Origin: Monarcha castaneiventris obscurior
Taxonomy: Eukaryota; Chordata; Aves; Passeriformes; Monarchidae
Reading direction: 5' to 3'
DNA length: 64,000 nt
NCBI GenBank assembly: GCA_026261815.1
Contig: JAMPIT010000894.1
Span: 50,999,147 to 51,063,146, forward strand
Of the stretch, positions 39,801 to 54,014 are shown one piece after another. The number at the start of each line of letters is the position of its first letter. The stretch's first letter is position 1. The notes below the pieces were generated by a model. That model was not told the origin of the DNA. It did not search any database and saw nothing but the letters and a program-made list of their open reading frames with translations. Position numbers and translations under genes: made by a program.

Positions 39801-42239
39801 CTAACATTACAAGATGAAAGATTATACAGTAATTTCTAACAGGGGAAGCTGCATCAGCTTTTGGCAACCAGTGGGAGGTAATTTCTTATTATTTCAATCT
39901 CTTAACAATGGAAATGCCACACACTGAACAAATAGCTTCCTACTCAACTTTTGTATGGCCTCAAAGCACCTCTCTCCTTCTGCCACTTATTACCAGCCCT
40001 TCTTTCTTCTTCACCTGTTTCACACACAACACTAAAAGCAACATCTACCATGGAAAAGAATACTCTACCTCCTAAGCATTTGCCCTTTTTTTTGTGCAGT
40101 CCCCATTTCATTGTTCTTAAGAGCACAGAGGATGAAACAGAGAGGTGGCTGCTCAGCTCATCTCCATTGCTCTCACAAGAACCAAGTATCTTGGTAGGGA
40201 CACGAATGCAAGGCACAGCATTCTTCCAGAACTGAGCTAGTAGAAGAAAACAGACAGAAAAATATCACAGGTATAGAGAAACTGAAATAACCTGGAAATG
40301 CACAGAAAAGGTGTAGCTTTAATAAGGCTCTGATTAAGTGCATCTGAAAATCCAAGCAATGGGATCTAATCTGCCCTCTGGGAATAGCTTTGCACTTTGG
40401 AGGCAGAGGTTGTTCTATAGTTACCCACTCAGGGTTAACTGGTGTCTGAATTAGACAAACACACTAGTTAAAGAAATTCAGCTCTTACTCCATAGGTATC
40501 GTGAAAAAAACTGCACACACTTATTTAGAAATAGAAACACTGTGAAAGTTCATGAAAATAAGACTGCTGGAGCTGTAAGGCAATGGAAAACCTGGGCATG
40601 AGGCAATGAATTCCTAGGCCAACGGGGGCCTAAGGGGCCAAACCCCAAACCCTGCACCTATTAATTTCATGCCATTGGCTTCAACAGGGCCATATCCAAT
40701 AATGATGGGTGATATTCCTGGTGTGGTTGTTTTTATGTTGTGTTAATACAGTGTTAAGCCAGTTGTTTAAAACTGCTTTGCAATAATTAAGTAATGGCAG
40801 TTACTGTTACATGTGTTTATTAGTAAAAAATAGTAAAGGGCTGTTGCTTTTCTGTTCTTTATACATGGCCTTAGGGACTCTACCTTTTGTAGTCCCCAAA
40901 GTCCCCTCTCATTACAGGACTAAACTTGCCAATAAAATACTATAGGGGATAAAGGAGTTTATTTTTTTCCAGTGGGGTGGGAGTTCAGCTGAACCTGAAC
41001 ATCACCAGAACGGCAGCTGCTGATTTCTTGGAATGGGAGAGGCAATCCTTACAGGGAGGGCTTTTGTGTGCCACTCCCCTCTATCCTTCGTGCTGCAGCA
41101 TCACTGTGGCACAAGAGGTATGTGGGTGGATGCTGCAGTTTTCCTCTTGCTTTGCTTCTCTTCAAAAACAGTAAACAGGGCTGGAGTCAGCTGTGACTTA
41201 TCAAATGAAGTGTCAGAAGTCTGTAACACAAAAAGCATTGGGGTTTTCCTAAGGCAACACTCACAAGTGTTCACAAAGGTCACAAAACCAAAATCCAAAT
41301 CCACTTCTGGGCAAAACAAGCCTGATTTTCCACTACCACATACCTTATACATTTCCTTAACAGAAATGTGAGGTTGGCAACACAAAAAAGCTCTACATTC
41401 ACCATTCTGATATTTGCTCACAAGACAAGAAAAACTATGGAAAATCTGCCTGAAATCCCAGCTGAATGGAATGATGGCTGTTCAAAGCATATCTTATGAC
41501 AACTGCATCATAAAAAAAAGGAACCACAACTTATGCCCTGCAAAGGACAAATATATATAAGTATATATATAAGACAAGTATATAAATTACCATGAAACAT
41601 TCAAGGATCTGTAAATGAAATTACTCCATTATTCACTTAAAAAAGGAAGTTCACTTTTCTTTTTTCTGAATTTTTCCAGTTACTAAGCAGTATAATGTTG
41701 AAGTTCTAGCCCAAGCAGGTAGCCTATAACTAAGACAGCATGATCAATACAATTATCACGTCAAAAGGAATGTTCCTTAAACTTACATTTATATTCCACA
41801 TCATCTTTCAGTTTACATTTAAATGTCTTCTATCACTCCAGCTTTAACATATCTTGCCATAAGGAGAACTTCAGAAAGTTTAGAATAAAAGTCTGTCAAA
41901 GATGGGGTTTGCCCAAAGGTAGCCTTTCCAGCAAGCTAAGTAACATGCCATAGTTACAAGTCACTAAGATGGTTTTTCTGGTCAAGACCAGCTTTCAGCA
42001 AATCATTGTCCCATAACAATAAGGCTCCAGTGTTTTAAAGACACTTTTGTCATATGTTTTAGCTGAAATGCTGCAAATAAGTAAATCCTATGCACATCTG
42101 ACTTTAAAAATTCAGGAGGCAATAGTCTTGAAGATTCTTGTTAAACTGTTTTCTTTCTTCTCAACTCCTTATTTGAAGCATATTTTTAATTATGCATCAT
42201 TGCCCACACATAAATTCATTTATGTATATTAATTTTTGC

Positions 42240-42720
42240 TCCACTTAGCAGAGTGGTCACTTAATTAAATGTCTTCAGTTGTTTTAATGAAAAGAAAAAA
42301 AAAGGATTTAACAGAATGTGTAACGCTGTACATTTAAACATATTATTTGTTGCCTTTATATCAGTCTATTTGTAACACTGATACTAGGACATTTGTGGAA
42401 ACGATATTAAAAAGTAATATACTTTTCTAAAGCCCCCAGACTGTTTAGCAGATTTTTAAATTGAAATCAAAATTATACAGATTTTTCATTCTGATAATTT
42501 TACCAATTCACTAATTCTTTAATCTTTACAGGTCATTGAACAGCTTCACATTAATGAGATGTAGTTAAGAACAAATTTTACAGTTTTTTCTCTCTTTTTT
42601 TTTGAAAAATGTTGCATATCGTTTGCAAATTAGAAAGAACTTGTTCCATTTATGGTACATTTATTTAAAATAATCGAATGCATGAGAGCCAGCTGAACAC
42701 TGTGTGCAATGATGCTTTAA
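42240..42720. promoter_or_regulatory. Candidate conserved non-coding block
   Basis: About 480 repeat-free bases with TTAATTAA, ATTAATGAG, GTTTGCAAAT and isolated CpGs (AACGCTGTAC, AAACGATATT, AATCGAATGC). The density of transcription-factor-like cores resembles developmental enhancers. No conservation evidence is available here. Confidence 0.2.
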
Positions 42721-43551
42721 AACAAATTACCATTTATTTATAAGGAAGAAATAGACTTTTAAAAAGCTCACAGGCTGCATTTCATTATTAATGGTTTTCT
42801 CCATGCAAAACTGATTTCTTTCAATAAGATACAGAAACAAGAGAAAACTCAAAGAAAAATCAAGACAGAAAAATTTTCTTGGGGACAGGCACACTTTACA
42901 CATTAGAAATTTCTAAAATATAACCAAAAACTGATGGCACCTGAGGTGCATGTATGAGGAATTTCAGTGGCAACTTCTCTGCAGCTGCTAGACAGTCTCA
43001 AACACAGTAGATAATGTATTTAGGAAGTCAAATTATCTATATCAGCACACCAAAAACTTCACTTTCTTCCAGTGAGCCCAATGCATTCAAGAAACACTTT
43101 AACATCAGATGCCTGAAAGGATCAATATTTCAAAATTATTGTAGACTGTAATTTCATGCTGCGGAAACAGTTGAAGGTAATTACTTCGGCTCAAGTATGT
43201 TAAATTACTATTATTCTATTCTAAATTGAATAGACTCTTTATCTTTTTAAGCAGCAAGTTAACCACTGTAGGTTTCCTGGGCCAGGTTTGATGCACACAC
43301 GTGCACAGCACTCCTGAAAGTCAGCACTTAGTGCTGGCTGAGAGGTCCATTGTTATTCACTCCAGAAAAATCAGCTTCCTGAAGATTAAAGTTACATGTC
43401 TTAGCTGAATATTTTGACTGCTGTTCAACCATTCTCTAGGCTTGCTTGTAAAAGCCTGCAAATTGTGCATTTGACTCCCTCTGGAAGTCAAATGAAAAGC
43501 ATTTCAGACTGTTCATAAACAACTATTTCATTACAGAAGATCAGCAGCCAC

Positions 43552-43570
43552 AAAAAAAAAAAAAAAAAAA
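43552..43570. repeat. A19 homopolymer
   Basis: A simple A run; no other element is recognised beside it. Confidence 0.85.
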
Positions 43571-46471
43571 GATAAGATATTTTGAGGGGTAGGTACCAAG
43601 GTTTATCTTCTTTTTTAAAAAAAGAATGACTGAAAGCTTTAATTCCACAAGTCTCTATTATATCAGCTTGCTCATTCGCTTGCACTTTAGCTCCCTCTTT
43701 CATGTCTTATTAGCTAGAATCTGACCTGTAGCTTCATAGCTCAAGATAAAGGAGTACCATAATTCTTAGTCAATTTTAACAGAAGTACAAATGGAAACAC
43801 TAAAAAAAAATCTGTTAAATCAATTTTTGAAAAAACTCAGAAAATATTTTAGTTTCAAAAATATATGAGTTGTTTGACAATAATGACTATGCACCTGATA
43901 ATTCCAGAAAATTTCTTCCTATAGGAGGATGAGACACAAAGCCTAGAACTAATGTTACTAATGAGATTGCTGTTAACAGGCAGCAATATCAGTGCCTGAC
44001 TGCAAATTCCTACCTAGCCAGTGATCTGACAACAATTCCAAGTGACTCATTAGTGATCTTCACTTCAGGAGGCCTTTGTGAAAACCTGAACTAATTCCCC
44101 TTCTTTCATTGAAACATCTATTTGCATGAATCCTGAAATGCGAAAATTTAAGGTTCTCTGTAGCTGCCAGCTATTGTCATTGATGAGGAGATTTGAAGGC
44201 TTCTAATAAGCTTCCTTACAAAATTTCTCAGCAAAGGAAAACACAAAGAAAGTTTCAGCTCCTGGGGCCTGTTTCCAGCTCTGCAGTCAGTCTCTCCAAT
44301 GACCTTGCTTTCCAGCTATTCTGATTTTTGCCTCTTGCAGCCTTGCGGAATGACATGGCCTCTGCATAAGTTCTGCTTATTTTAATATTGTCTTCCTGCA
44401 GTGAAGAGGCACTGAGATGGGGTGGCCTCTCTGTCCCTTTATTCCCTATCTTACTCCCAAATGGAGCAAGAAGGAGGTGCACAGGGTTAACTTGCTGACT
44501 TCAGCAGGCCAGGCTCCAGGTCAGGTGTTGACATGGCAGTGTGCAATGGAGAGCTGCTCTGACAGCAGAGCTCAGGATTCAGGCTAGACCATCAGGAAAA
44601 ATATCCATCCTTCCCTTTATCACTCCTGTTTGCTTCCATTTCTCTAGACATGGGAGGAGGGCAAAGAAATTTCAGAGCTCTGGACAAGGAAAAACAAGAT
44701 AAGTACAGAATTCCTGGGGATAAAAATGAAAAGAACATTTCTGGGAAAAGGCTTTGGAAAATTCAACTTCCTCCCCACTTCCTGAGTCCAGACAATTCTG
44801 GGAAGAGAGAGGACACAATTACTTCCATCCTGCTAGACATAAGGAGAAGACACACTGCCCTGACCCATTCTCAAAGAAACTGGCCTGCACTGAAGTACAG
44901 TAGCTTCTGAAAGCCACATACTGACTACACCAGAAGTAAGCCATTTTGAAGACATTTCTTCCACTTTTTTTTGGGGTCAGCTCTTATTCACTATGGGATT
45001 TGCACCTTTTTCTTGATGCACTGACTGAAAGAAAGCACTGAATGGAGTAAGTAAGGTTTTGAACAAAAATCTGATTTCAGGTGAGCTGGCTCTGATAGAA
45101 CATTAAAATTTCTGACCAGCCAATGCAATTAAAGCCAAAGTACATCAACTTGAATTTAAATAACTCATGTAGTATTACTCTAAACATGATTTGGCTTGCA
45201 ATGAGAAAGTCATAGACTTACAATATGTACAGACATGAGTTAAATTACTATATCACTGAAGTAACATAAGTTTTTAATAGGGGTAGTTTTTGGTTTATAT
45301 GTTTAAAGTATAACACTCATGCAACATTAAAAAAGTCCTTACATTCAGGCCTGAAGTTAACATGGATGGATGGCTTTAGAAAGGCAGTCTCACTGATAGG
45401 AGACATTAATTAATATTCTAGGGCTATAAGAAATGCCAATAACATTTGAACAGATATAAACTCCTGCGAAATTCCTAAAAGCAACACAAAACTTTCTCTG
45501 GAATAAATTTATTTACTAGATTTTTTTTTTACCTAAAATAATATCACTTATTAATTTTGCTCATTTTATTCATGCAACTATGACTGAACTCTCTGTAAAT
45601 GCTTATATAGATCCATGCAAAGCAATTTAAACAACCTTTGTCACCTTTATGATCACTCTCATGTCCTCTGGCCAACAAATTTCATCTCTTAGTTCTAAGA
45701 ATTCAAAGCTAATCTTGCCATACGCTGTTGGAATTAAGCTGACAAACTTTCTAATCCCCATCCAGGGATTTGTCCTGGCAAAATTACATTCTACAACAAG
45801 TCAACAGGACCTTCTGCTGAAGTCTTTGAGTTGGAAGCAGAATTTTGCAATACTCCCCAGCTAACTGTGAACTAATGATCATATCAGTGTTGTAGCTTTA
45901 CAAGCTAGCTGTGCGTCTTAGGATGATGGAAATCAATCAGGGAAGACGCTTCAGATCATAAAGGCATAAAATATTTATAACAACCCCTCAAAGTTACAGA
46001 AAACTGTATCATTGTAATAGGACCGGAGAAGTTTTTTGGTTTTTTCATGCATTTTTTGAGCTCTCCATGCTACCTCTAAATAAAAATATCCCACGTGATG
46101 TCCACTTCTTATCACACCACAATTATGCTTGAGTGGTCTTTCCATTTCTCTCTCTCTCTTGGACAGGTTCTCAGGGTACTTCTGTACTCAAAGACGTTCA
46201 GAACAACAAACCTTTCTCTTCAATTCTCAGTCTTCTTAACCTGACCAGAAACAGGTTCTGATTTTTGGAAGCTATGTGGTCCAGCACATCCATTCACTCA
46301 GTTCTGTCTACAAGAGCAAAACTCTGGAGCAACATGAAAAGCAGCCCGCTACAAGATCAGCAGGTAGATGAGAAAAGATAGTTTTTTAAAGTTTCATGAT
46401 AAAAATTGAAGGGACCTGTATTCCAGTAAGAATTAGGAGTCACTGATGGGAGCCTGGGATGAATATATTGT

Positions 46472-46489
46472 AGTGACCACAGTGACCAC
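46472..46489. repeat. Exact tandem 9-mer
   Basis: AGTGACCAC occurs twice back to back. A minor tandem duplication. Confidence 0.85.
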
Positions 46490-46807
46490 AGCATTTAGCA
46501 AAGAGTTAGTTACACCACAGAAAAAAGGTGTCAAAAAGGCTTTTTCCTTCAACAAGACATCTGACAAAATAGTTCAAACTGCTCAATACAAATAATCTAT
46601 GGCAAAAATTAATCCATTAGGGGCCTCTTATAATACGTGTCTTATGGTACAAATGTAGATGCATGCACATATGCAGCACAAATAATGCACTAATTTTCAG
46701 ATCAGATCTGCATTTTAAAGCTTACAACTTACTGTATCATTCTCCATTTGCAGAGGCTGCTATTAGTGATATGAAAATGGATATGAAACAGAAGCACACA
46801 ATAATTT

Positions 46808-47775
46808 AATTTGGAAGAGAGCTCAGAAAGAATTGTGGTCCAAGCATACCACTAAATGTGGGGACAGAGACAAGGTTAGAGACAACTTCAAAAGTAACAA
46901 CAAGTTTGTCAGGGCCTTGCTCAGTTGTGTTTTGAGCATCTCTACAGAACTTTCACTGCCTTTCTGAGCTCCTGCACCAATGTTCGAGCACCTTCCGTGT
47001 GAAAATTCCCTAATATCAAAACAGCATTCCATATGTTTTAACCTGTGTTCATTGCCTGCCCCCCCCCTTTTCTTTTTTTTACTGGAGACATTAAAGAAGT
47101 GTCTTCTACCTTGTTTATAAAATTATTAAGCAGTGGGAGACAGCAATATGATGCACCTTCTCTTCCTCAGATTGAACCAGCTCTCAAGACACTCCTTGCA
47201 CCTGATGTGCTCCAGCCTCCACGATGGTTTTGCAGAACTCTGCTGGACCTGCCTCTCTGCTACAGTCTCCCAGCAAGCCCCACACTTGGAGACAGCATTT
47301 AAAATACACCTCCCTTTCACCAGAGGGAACATGCACCTCCCTTCAGCCTGCTGTCTTCTCTCTTACTGATACAGCAGTAGTTTTCTGGCCTTTTCTGACA
47401 CAAGTACACATGACTGACTCAGATTTGATTTGTCACTGGCCAAGGCCCCAAGTTCTTTCCCACAGAAGTGCAACCCTGACAGTCTGAAATCCCAGGTGCA
47501 GGACTCTGTATTAAGCTGTGTTGAACTTCATGAGTTTCCTGTTGCCCCAGTCCTCCAGCAAGGCAAGGTAGCTCTGGATTGCTGGAATTGCCTCCCAACA
47601 CAGTGTCACCCATGAACTGAGTGCAGGTACAGCCAGCACAGCAACAAAGGGCATTAAAGCTTGACTCAAATATTGACTCTTAAAGAATACCACCAGCTGA
47701 CCCTGAATGGACAACCCTTTAAGCCTGTTGGTGCAGCCAGTTTCCCACCCACCTCAGAGCCGACCCAGGCAGTGC
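46808..47775 (-). mobile_element. CR1 LINE fragment of about 1 kb, antisense
   Basis: Read on the plus strand, this runs through CR1 in antisense from its 3' end upstream. In order it shows a diverged terminus (TTTGGAAGAGAGCTCAG), then TCAGGGCCTTGCTCAGTTG and GTTTTGAGCATCTC. After that come ATGTTCGAGCACCTTC, GTGAAAATTCCCTAATATC and CTGTGTTCATTGCCTGCC. Next are CTCCAGCCTCCACGATGG with CTCTGCTGGACCTGCC, and then CAGGTGCAGGACTCTG with GTTGAACTTCATGAGTTTCC. The far end (CAGTTTCCCACCCAC) fits a more upstream CR1 part. It covers the C-terminal part of the reverse transcriptase frame and the short 3' UTR, broken by many stops and indels. The insertion of poly-C/T near 47060 is part of the decay. Open frames inside it are debris of this element. 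The right edge is approximate. Confidence 0.85.
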
Positions 47776-50700
47776 ATATCTCAACAAAACATAATAAAAA
47801 GTTAAAACATTATATTGTGAATATAATTTGGAATTATTTCAGATTTGTATTTGTTCTAAATCTTCTCAGATTTGCCAGCCTGAGAAGAAGGGACTAAGCT
47901 ACTCCTATCAAGGAGGCTGGGATCCTTGGCTGTCCCAGGGGAGAGCCTATCCTTGTGCCAGATGTGCCACCAGGAGCAGCTGCAGCTGCCACCTGCCAGC
48001 CATAACCACAGAGCCCATCATGTTCTTAATTTCACTGGCAATATCAGCCAGCCAGAGCCTTCCGGGGCCACCTGCCAGTCATGGGGTGGCAGCAGGGCCA
48101 TTTGGTACCCACACAGCTTCTTCTTGCACTGTGGCAGTAGCCAGCCTAGATGCTATTCCTGGTTCAACTTTCTAGCCAAGCAGTCTGTAGCTATAATATG
48201 CAAACTGCAGGCATGTCAAACAAGTTCTTAACATTTGCCAACATAAGTAAGCATTAAAATCGTGATGTGAATGAATTTGCGGTTTTCTTAAAGCATACAT
48301 ATATAGATATAAAATCTTATTTACATTATTTTCCAGGTAAAATAATGGCAGTGTCTTCTTGTGGTTTAAGAGAAACATGCCACTTTACCAAATGCTTAAA
48401 TAACCAAAGTATTTGCACAAGTTGATCCTGCCTTTATTCCCTACAGATATTAGTTATTGCAGAGTTTTGGGCCAACTGAAAAACATGTTTCCACTCATTT
48501 GCCATGGAAAACTTACAGTCTACTTTCTAGGACCCATATTAGTGCCTTTTTTCCTGAGCAAAATCATTAGAGATCTTCCACATCTCCTTTGTGAAATCTG
48601 TGTGCTTCTGCTTCACTTCTCAATCCAATTTAACATGTACATCTGTACTGGTTTAGCAACTGGTATCTTTACCAAACACAGGAAAAAATAAGAGTAATAT
48701 ATGATACTTGGTTTTAAACTAAGTTTAAGACATGAATAAAAAATATTTTTATTTCAAAGCTCAAAAGAAACCCCTTCATAAGCATTCTTGGTGGATCACA
48801 GAAGATGGGACCTAGACATCTTCTAAATAAGAGGTTGCAGATACCAACTTTATTTCTCAAGTGACTAAACCAGACATAACTCAAATGGAACAAGAAAAAG
48901 ATGCCTCCCTTGTCCCAACAAACCTATTATCATGAGGGCTGTGAATACTACATGTTCAATGTTCTATGTGAGAGAATGAACAGCAAAAGCTTTCAAAATT
49001 TAGTCAGCTGTAAAGGCATACTGTTCCTTGAACTTGAGATGTAAGCTCCCCTGAAAGTTGGCCTTTTAAAAAGTTTGAGAAGTATTTTTGAAACATGAAA
49101 GCATAGCACATAAAAAATTGCCATATTTTAGAGCAAATACAAAAGTTAATACATCATAATCTTGCTAAATTTATATTTTTCAATATACTTCTAGTTGTAC
49201 TAATTCAGTGTTTATGGATGATCTGTCAATGCTTTAAATTCTGTATATTTCGAAAAACAGACATCGATTGGTCCCAGTTTTAAGTTATCTTGAATTTCAG
49301 TATATTTGCTATTTCTTCCAGAATGACATACTTTGAAAGCAGAATTCATTTCAAAAGTAACAAAAACACAAAACTCTAACTTCATGGTAAGAGAGAAATG
49401 CTGGAAAGCATTAACTAAATACACAGATAAAATTTCAAGACTATATTCCAATTGAAATAAATTGTCTTTCCCACAGTAGTTATTCCAAAGCAAAATGGGG
49501 TTTGTTTCATGATAGAGCAGCCACACAGAGACAGCAATTAGGAAATAGCATGCCATTTCACATTTTTTGCAAAACACTTTCAGTTCTTTATTCTCATGTA
49601 GATTAGACCTAGATCTTCCAGACTACACCTGGAAATAATGGAGAAACCCATCTGGACACAAAGGGTTTTTTTGGTTTTTTTCCCCAATCAAGATTTCTTA
49701 GAGGTGGAGGGCAATTTTTTGCCAGATCTAAGTATAAAGTATTTTGGCTGTTTCCTAGGCTGGCAATCAGCTGGCATGTCAAGGATAGCTGCTGTCTTTG
49801 AACCTATTTCTACATTTCTTTTCAGTCCTACAAGAGCCCCAGCAGGAACACTGGTGTGGATCAGGACACACGGTGCTCCTCACTGCAGCAGGACCACTGC
49901 TGCCCTCATCTTTTCCATCTGTATGGAATCAGTGAGTCCAGTACCTCAGTGTCCCTGCCCAGCCCCTCTCTTTGTCACAGCAGGACCCACCCTGCACAAT
50001 AATCTTTGTTCCACACCCCTGAGCATTCCTGACCTAAAGCCGAGCACTGTTCTCCACGTGCAAGTCTCGACTGTTCTGGGAAGTACCTTATTGGGGAGCT
50101 TTGCAAGGGGGAATTTTACAACTGGACCCTAGGACTCATTCTGTCTTAATATAACATGTGAATTACTGTACTTGCCTCACTGAGGGTAAATAATGCAGCT
50201 CTTTCTGTAGCAAAACATACCCCAGGTCAAGTTTTCCCTCCTTAGTTACACTGGCAGCCTGGAGCACATGGAAATAGGCCAGAGTCAAAGTGGACGGTAA
50301 TAAAGTCAATGGCATTTTATCAGATACCATAGCTAGGGGCAGAATGTGATCCAATGTGTACATTTTAAATAGAATTCTTTTAGAAAGGACTTCAGAGAAA
50401 TAAAACAAAACCAGTTTGTTTTCCTTGATAATACTCAGTCCATGGAGTACAACTCACAAGAGACCAATAAATGATTGTTACTGGAAACTTTGAAAAATCA
50501 TTGCAAAAGAAAACATTTATACAGGTTTATGGAGGCTTCTGAAGTATGGCTGATATGTTCAGGTCCAAAAGGGCTGTAAAGTATCAGGATATTACATAGA
50601 GTACTGTTGATGGTCTTTACTCTATTTACATTGAATGCAGTTTAGTTTGCTTTTTGCATACAGGAAAGGTTAATTCTATCCTGAATGACGTTTTGATTCC

Positions 50701-51371
50701 ACTCTAGTGAATTTCTTATAGAAACACTAAAGATTACTTGGATTAATAACAAGAGTAATAAAAATGGTCCCCACTTTATAACACAAAGATAAATATATGT
50801 ATTTGTAACAGGAAAATGCATTTTGTGGAAAAGATATAAAATTTAGATCTTAGCAATCAGGTTCAGATAAAGTAAAAGTAGCCCTGAAAGGTCACCCAAA
50901 ACTGGTTTTAGCCCCTGTATTTGTTTATAGCAGAAGTATTTTTCTTAGGTCATTTCTGGTTTAAACTTGCTACTGAAGATATTTAGATATACTTAATACT
51001 TAGAGTAGGGCTACAGCAAGACTTTAATCATAATGTGATGCATCTCAGTGCAGCTCTTCAGCCATATTTAAGCCAAGTTTGCTAAGTTCATAAACCTTTT
51101 GGTAAAATTGGGTCAACTCTAAAATGAACTCTGATTTATGGCATTGCATTTAAAAAGGAAGCATCTTGTTATCTTCAGAAAGTTCAAAAAGTAAACAACA
51201 GTCTCAACATTATAAATCAATGGGAAGCCCTCTTATGAAATAATTTTTTATGCTCTATCCAACTTTGAAAAGAACACAAAGACATGGGCTGATGACAGGA
51301 CAAAAAAAACAGGCAACAGGCAAGATTGCAGTCATAAAAATACATCTGCAGAAGGAAAGCTTGCAATATTA

Positions 51372-51374
<3 letters not shown>

Positions 51375-51404
<30 letters not shown>
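51375..51404. repeat. T30 homopolymer
   Basis: Thirty uninterrupted T, the longest homopolymer in the window. It could be the tail of a minus-strand retroposed sequence, but nothing recognisable lies on its left. Confidence 0.9.
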
Positions 51405-51405
<1 letters not shown>

Positions 51406-53942
51406 AGAGGAAATACAGAGGGAATAGGAAGGGAACATGCCAGAGCTACTGCACTGAACACACAGTCTGAGGGATTTCAGATGTTCCCATGTCCCCTATC
51501 AGTATATAAGAATAAAGATTGCAAAAATACTCCTCTTAAAGTCTAACACTCCTTTAAAACTGCAATTTCAAGTTGCTCTTTTTAAATTTTTTTTAACATA
51601 TTATAAATAATCTGTGGAATTCATTGTTATAATGAAAAACCTTAGTTGGTTGAGGAAAATACAAGTGATCACATTGAAAATCTCAATAATGTAAACCACA
51701 ATGATTAGCACAAAAACTGATTGGCTAAAGAGGTTAACCTGATTCAAGACAAAACAAAACTCACCTCTTGGACAGGCTGTGCTTTCTACTAAATAATACC
51801 ACTACTATTACTAATGTAAATTTGTCCATTATTAATTCAGCATTTTTATTTCCCCATTATGCTACTAAACTTACAATTGTTTTAATATAAGATTTTTAAT
51901 TTAAGTTTTAATTGTTAATTCTTTTGCCAAAGGATTGCTCTGAGGTCAATAACCTGCAAAGATTGTGTGTGTTCTTCAGCACACAGCTTTCCAAGGGAGA
52001 GGCCTGCAGAACTGGAGAAGGCGCTTCATTCATGATTACTAGGTATATGTCCTGGCTTTGGAGCTATCAATAACCTCTTCAAAAATAAAGATATCATAGC
52101 CAGATAATTCAGATCATTCTAGCAATAATTGATCTTTATCACTGCATACCACCAGAGCAGTCTGGAAACCATCTAGGAGCTTCACTAAAGTATTTGCATA
52201 AATCATCATCATAGAGCCCCTCTAGGCATTTGTTGGGTTTGAAGTAACTAAGATGCAAAAAATCCTCTTTGACTAATAGTCAAGAGACAGCAACTGACAC
52301 CAATCGATGTCTGTAACTGAATCAGATGCAACAGATTTCTCCAGAAGCCTGGGCAAATACAATTTGGGGATGGGGAAAGAAATCAGGAATGGCATTGAGA
52401 ACATGAAAGAGAAGTAAGAATATGTTTGCTGAAAATATTAGAAGTGAGCATAAAATATATACATGAATGCCTAAATAGTATGGATTAACAAGAGGAAGCC
52501 AGAGGAGATCAGAATTCACTTTCTGTGCTCAAAGAAGCTCTAATTCTTTCTTCTACATTTTCCTCTGATGTATCAGAGATTGACCACAACTACAAAGAAT
52601 GTCTTAGGTAAAGGTGGACAGTTCTTAGACAACACAGAATACTAATCTTCCTAGCTCAAGGTATAAAAACCAATAAATTAAAAGCCTCTACTATTTAGAG
52701 AGTCACATTAGATCATCAAACCATTTCTCTTCTCCTGATTCTAGATGTTAAACCTGTGCTTTAGACACTTTCCTGTCTGCTTCATTCTCTGTGGCTGTGA
52801 CACATCCTATGTTGGGTATGGAGAACGGGGGCCCTCAGAGCAGTAGCAGCAAGAAACATTAAGGATTTGAATTCCATCTTGCACCAACATCCTTCCATTG
52901 CCTTGAATACTCCTGCAGTGTAAGAGCTCATATACCTCGGGTTTAAGTATGAGGGTTAGAGGATTCATATTTACCAAATATGGACCTAGAGCAGGTATCC
53001 TACATGGTACTTAATGTTTGTGGCAATCTTTCACAAAACCTCGGGTTGCTGTTGTTTCTGTAAAGGACGTTGCCTCCAGGTGCACAAAGCCCACAAAATA
53101 TTTTTACATTCCTCCCAAAACAACAAGGGTCTGCAACAGTCTGAGCTGCAAAAACACTTAAGGATTTTTTTTTTTTTTGAGACCTGTATAGCTGGGTGCC
53201 TCCTAAACAATGTGATTAGAAGAAGTTTGGACACCATCCTGGCAGATAGTCAGCACAGACAGTCAGCATGTTGTAGGATCATCCATCCTTCCACTACAGA
53301 AGGGACGCTCAGCTCACTGTCCCAGGACACCTCTGGGCAAAGGAAGAACACCAAGATGTTCTTGTTGTCACTAGACTGAACCTCCAGGCCAGGCCATGGC
53401 ATTTTTCAAACATTACTAGATCAGTTCACATCTGTACAGCAGATTATCAAGGGAGTTGAATGAGGGCACTGACTGCAAGTGCTGAGCTTTGACTTGAAAA
53501 TTTCTTTCTCTCCACCTGGCCTACCACAGTCTGTACAGCCACAGGGGGGAAGCCTCTCCTGAGGAGCAAGTTCTGGACAGCTCAGATGAGCCACTCACTG
53601 CAGTTCCCACATGGTGGAAGAGTCAGCTCAGTTGGACAACTTGCAATTTGCAGAAATGGCTCAGATTGAAACATACCCAACAACTAAGCTCCCCTTCTGT
53701 GCACGAAGCCAGTAAAGTACCAAACCTCACATGTCTTGTGGGAGCAAGGGGAAGGCACTCAAAAGATATTCTTTGGGGAGGAGAGAAAAAAAGAAAGCGC
53801 AGCTACTTCTGTGATCAGCTTCAGATGACAAAGCCATTGTCACAAGAAGAAAAAAAGCTAGGGAATTTTTTCTCTTCAAAATATTAAATTTAGATGAACC
53901 TTGACGTTTCTAGGTGAGAAACCAAAGTCTAGCTCCAGGTAA

Positions 53943-53956
53943 TAGCATATATGCTA
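53943..53956. repeat. Perfect 14-bp palindrome
   Basis: TAGCATATATGCTA is its own reverse complement. It is probably a chance AT-rich palindrome. Confidence 0.7.
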
Positions 53957-54014
53957 TGTATGTCACCAATGAAATATATACAACAACTAAGACACATTAG
54001 TTAAGAGAGGCCCA

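Larger units (their letters stand above)
32753..46807. other. AT-rich non-coding stretch
   Basis: No complete gene is visible. It contains a strong acceptor-like site followed by an open frame at 35265-35445. Two regulatory-looking blocks lie at about 36.2-36.4 and 42.2-42.7 kb. A-runs lie at 36869-36887 and 43552-43570, with a tandem 9-mer at 46472-46489. Frames of up to 112 codons around 41.0-41.4 kb overlap on both strands and are taken as chance. Confidence 0.5.

Noticed and set aside
47045..47715. Several overlapping open frames of 60-90 codons
   Set aside because: They lie inside the antisense CR1 copy and are decayed element sequence, not host genes.
49638..50132. 164-codon plus-strand frame, the longest in the window
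   Set aside because: It begins in T-rich low-complexity sequence, resembles no protein family I know, and has no promoter or splice context; chance is the simpler explanation.
51766..51790. Minus-strand 24-nt segment between TTTAG and GAG/GTGAGT
   Set aside because: The acceptor lacks a pyrimidine tract, and an in-frame TAG begins one of the three frames; likely chance.
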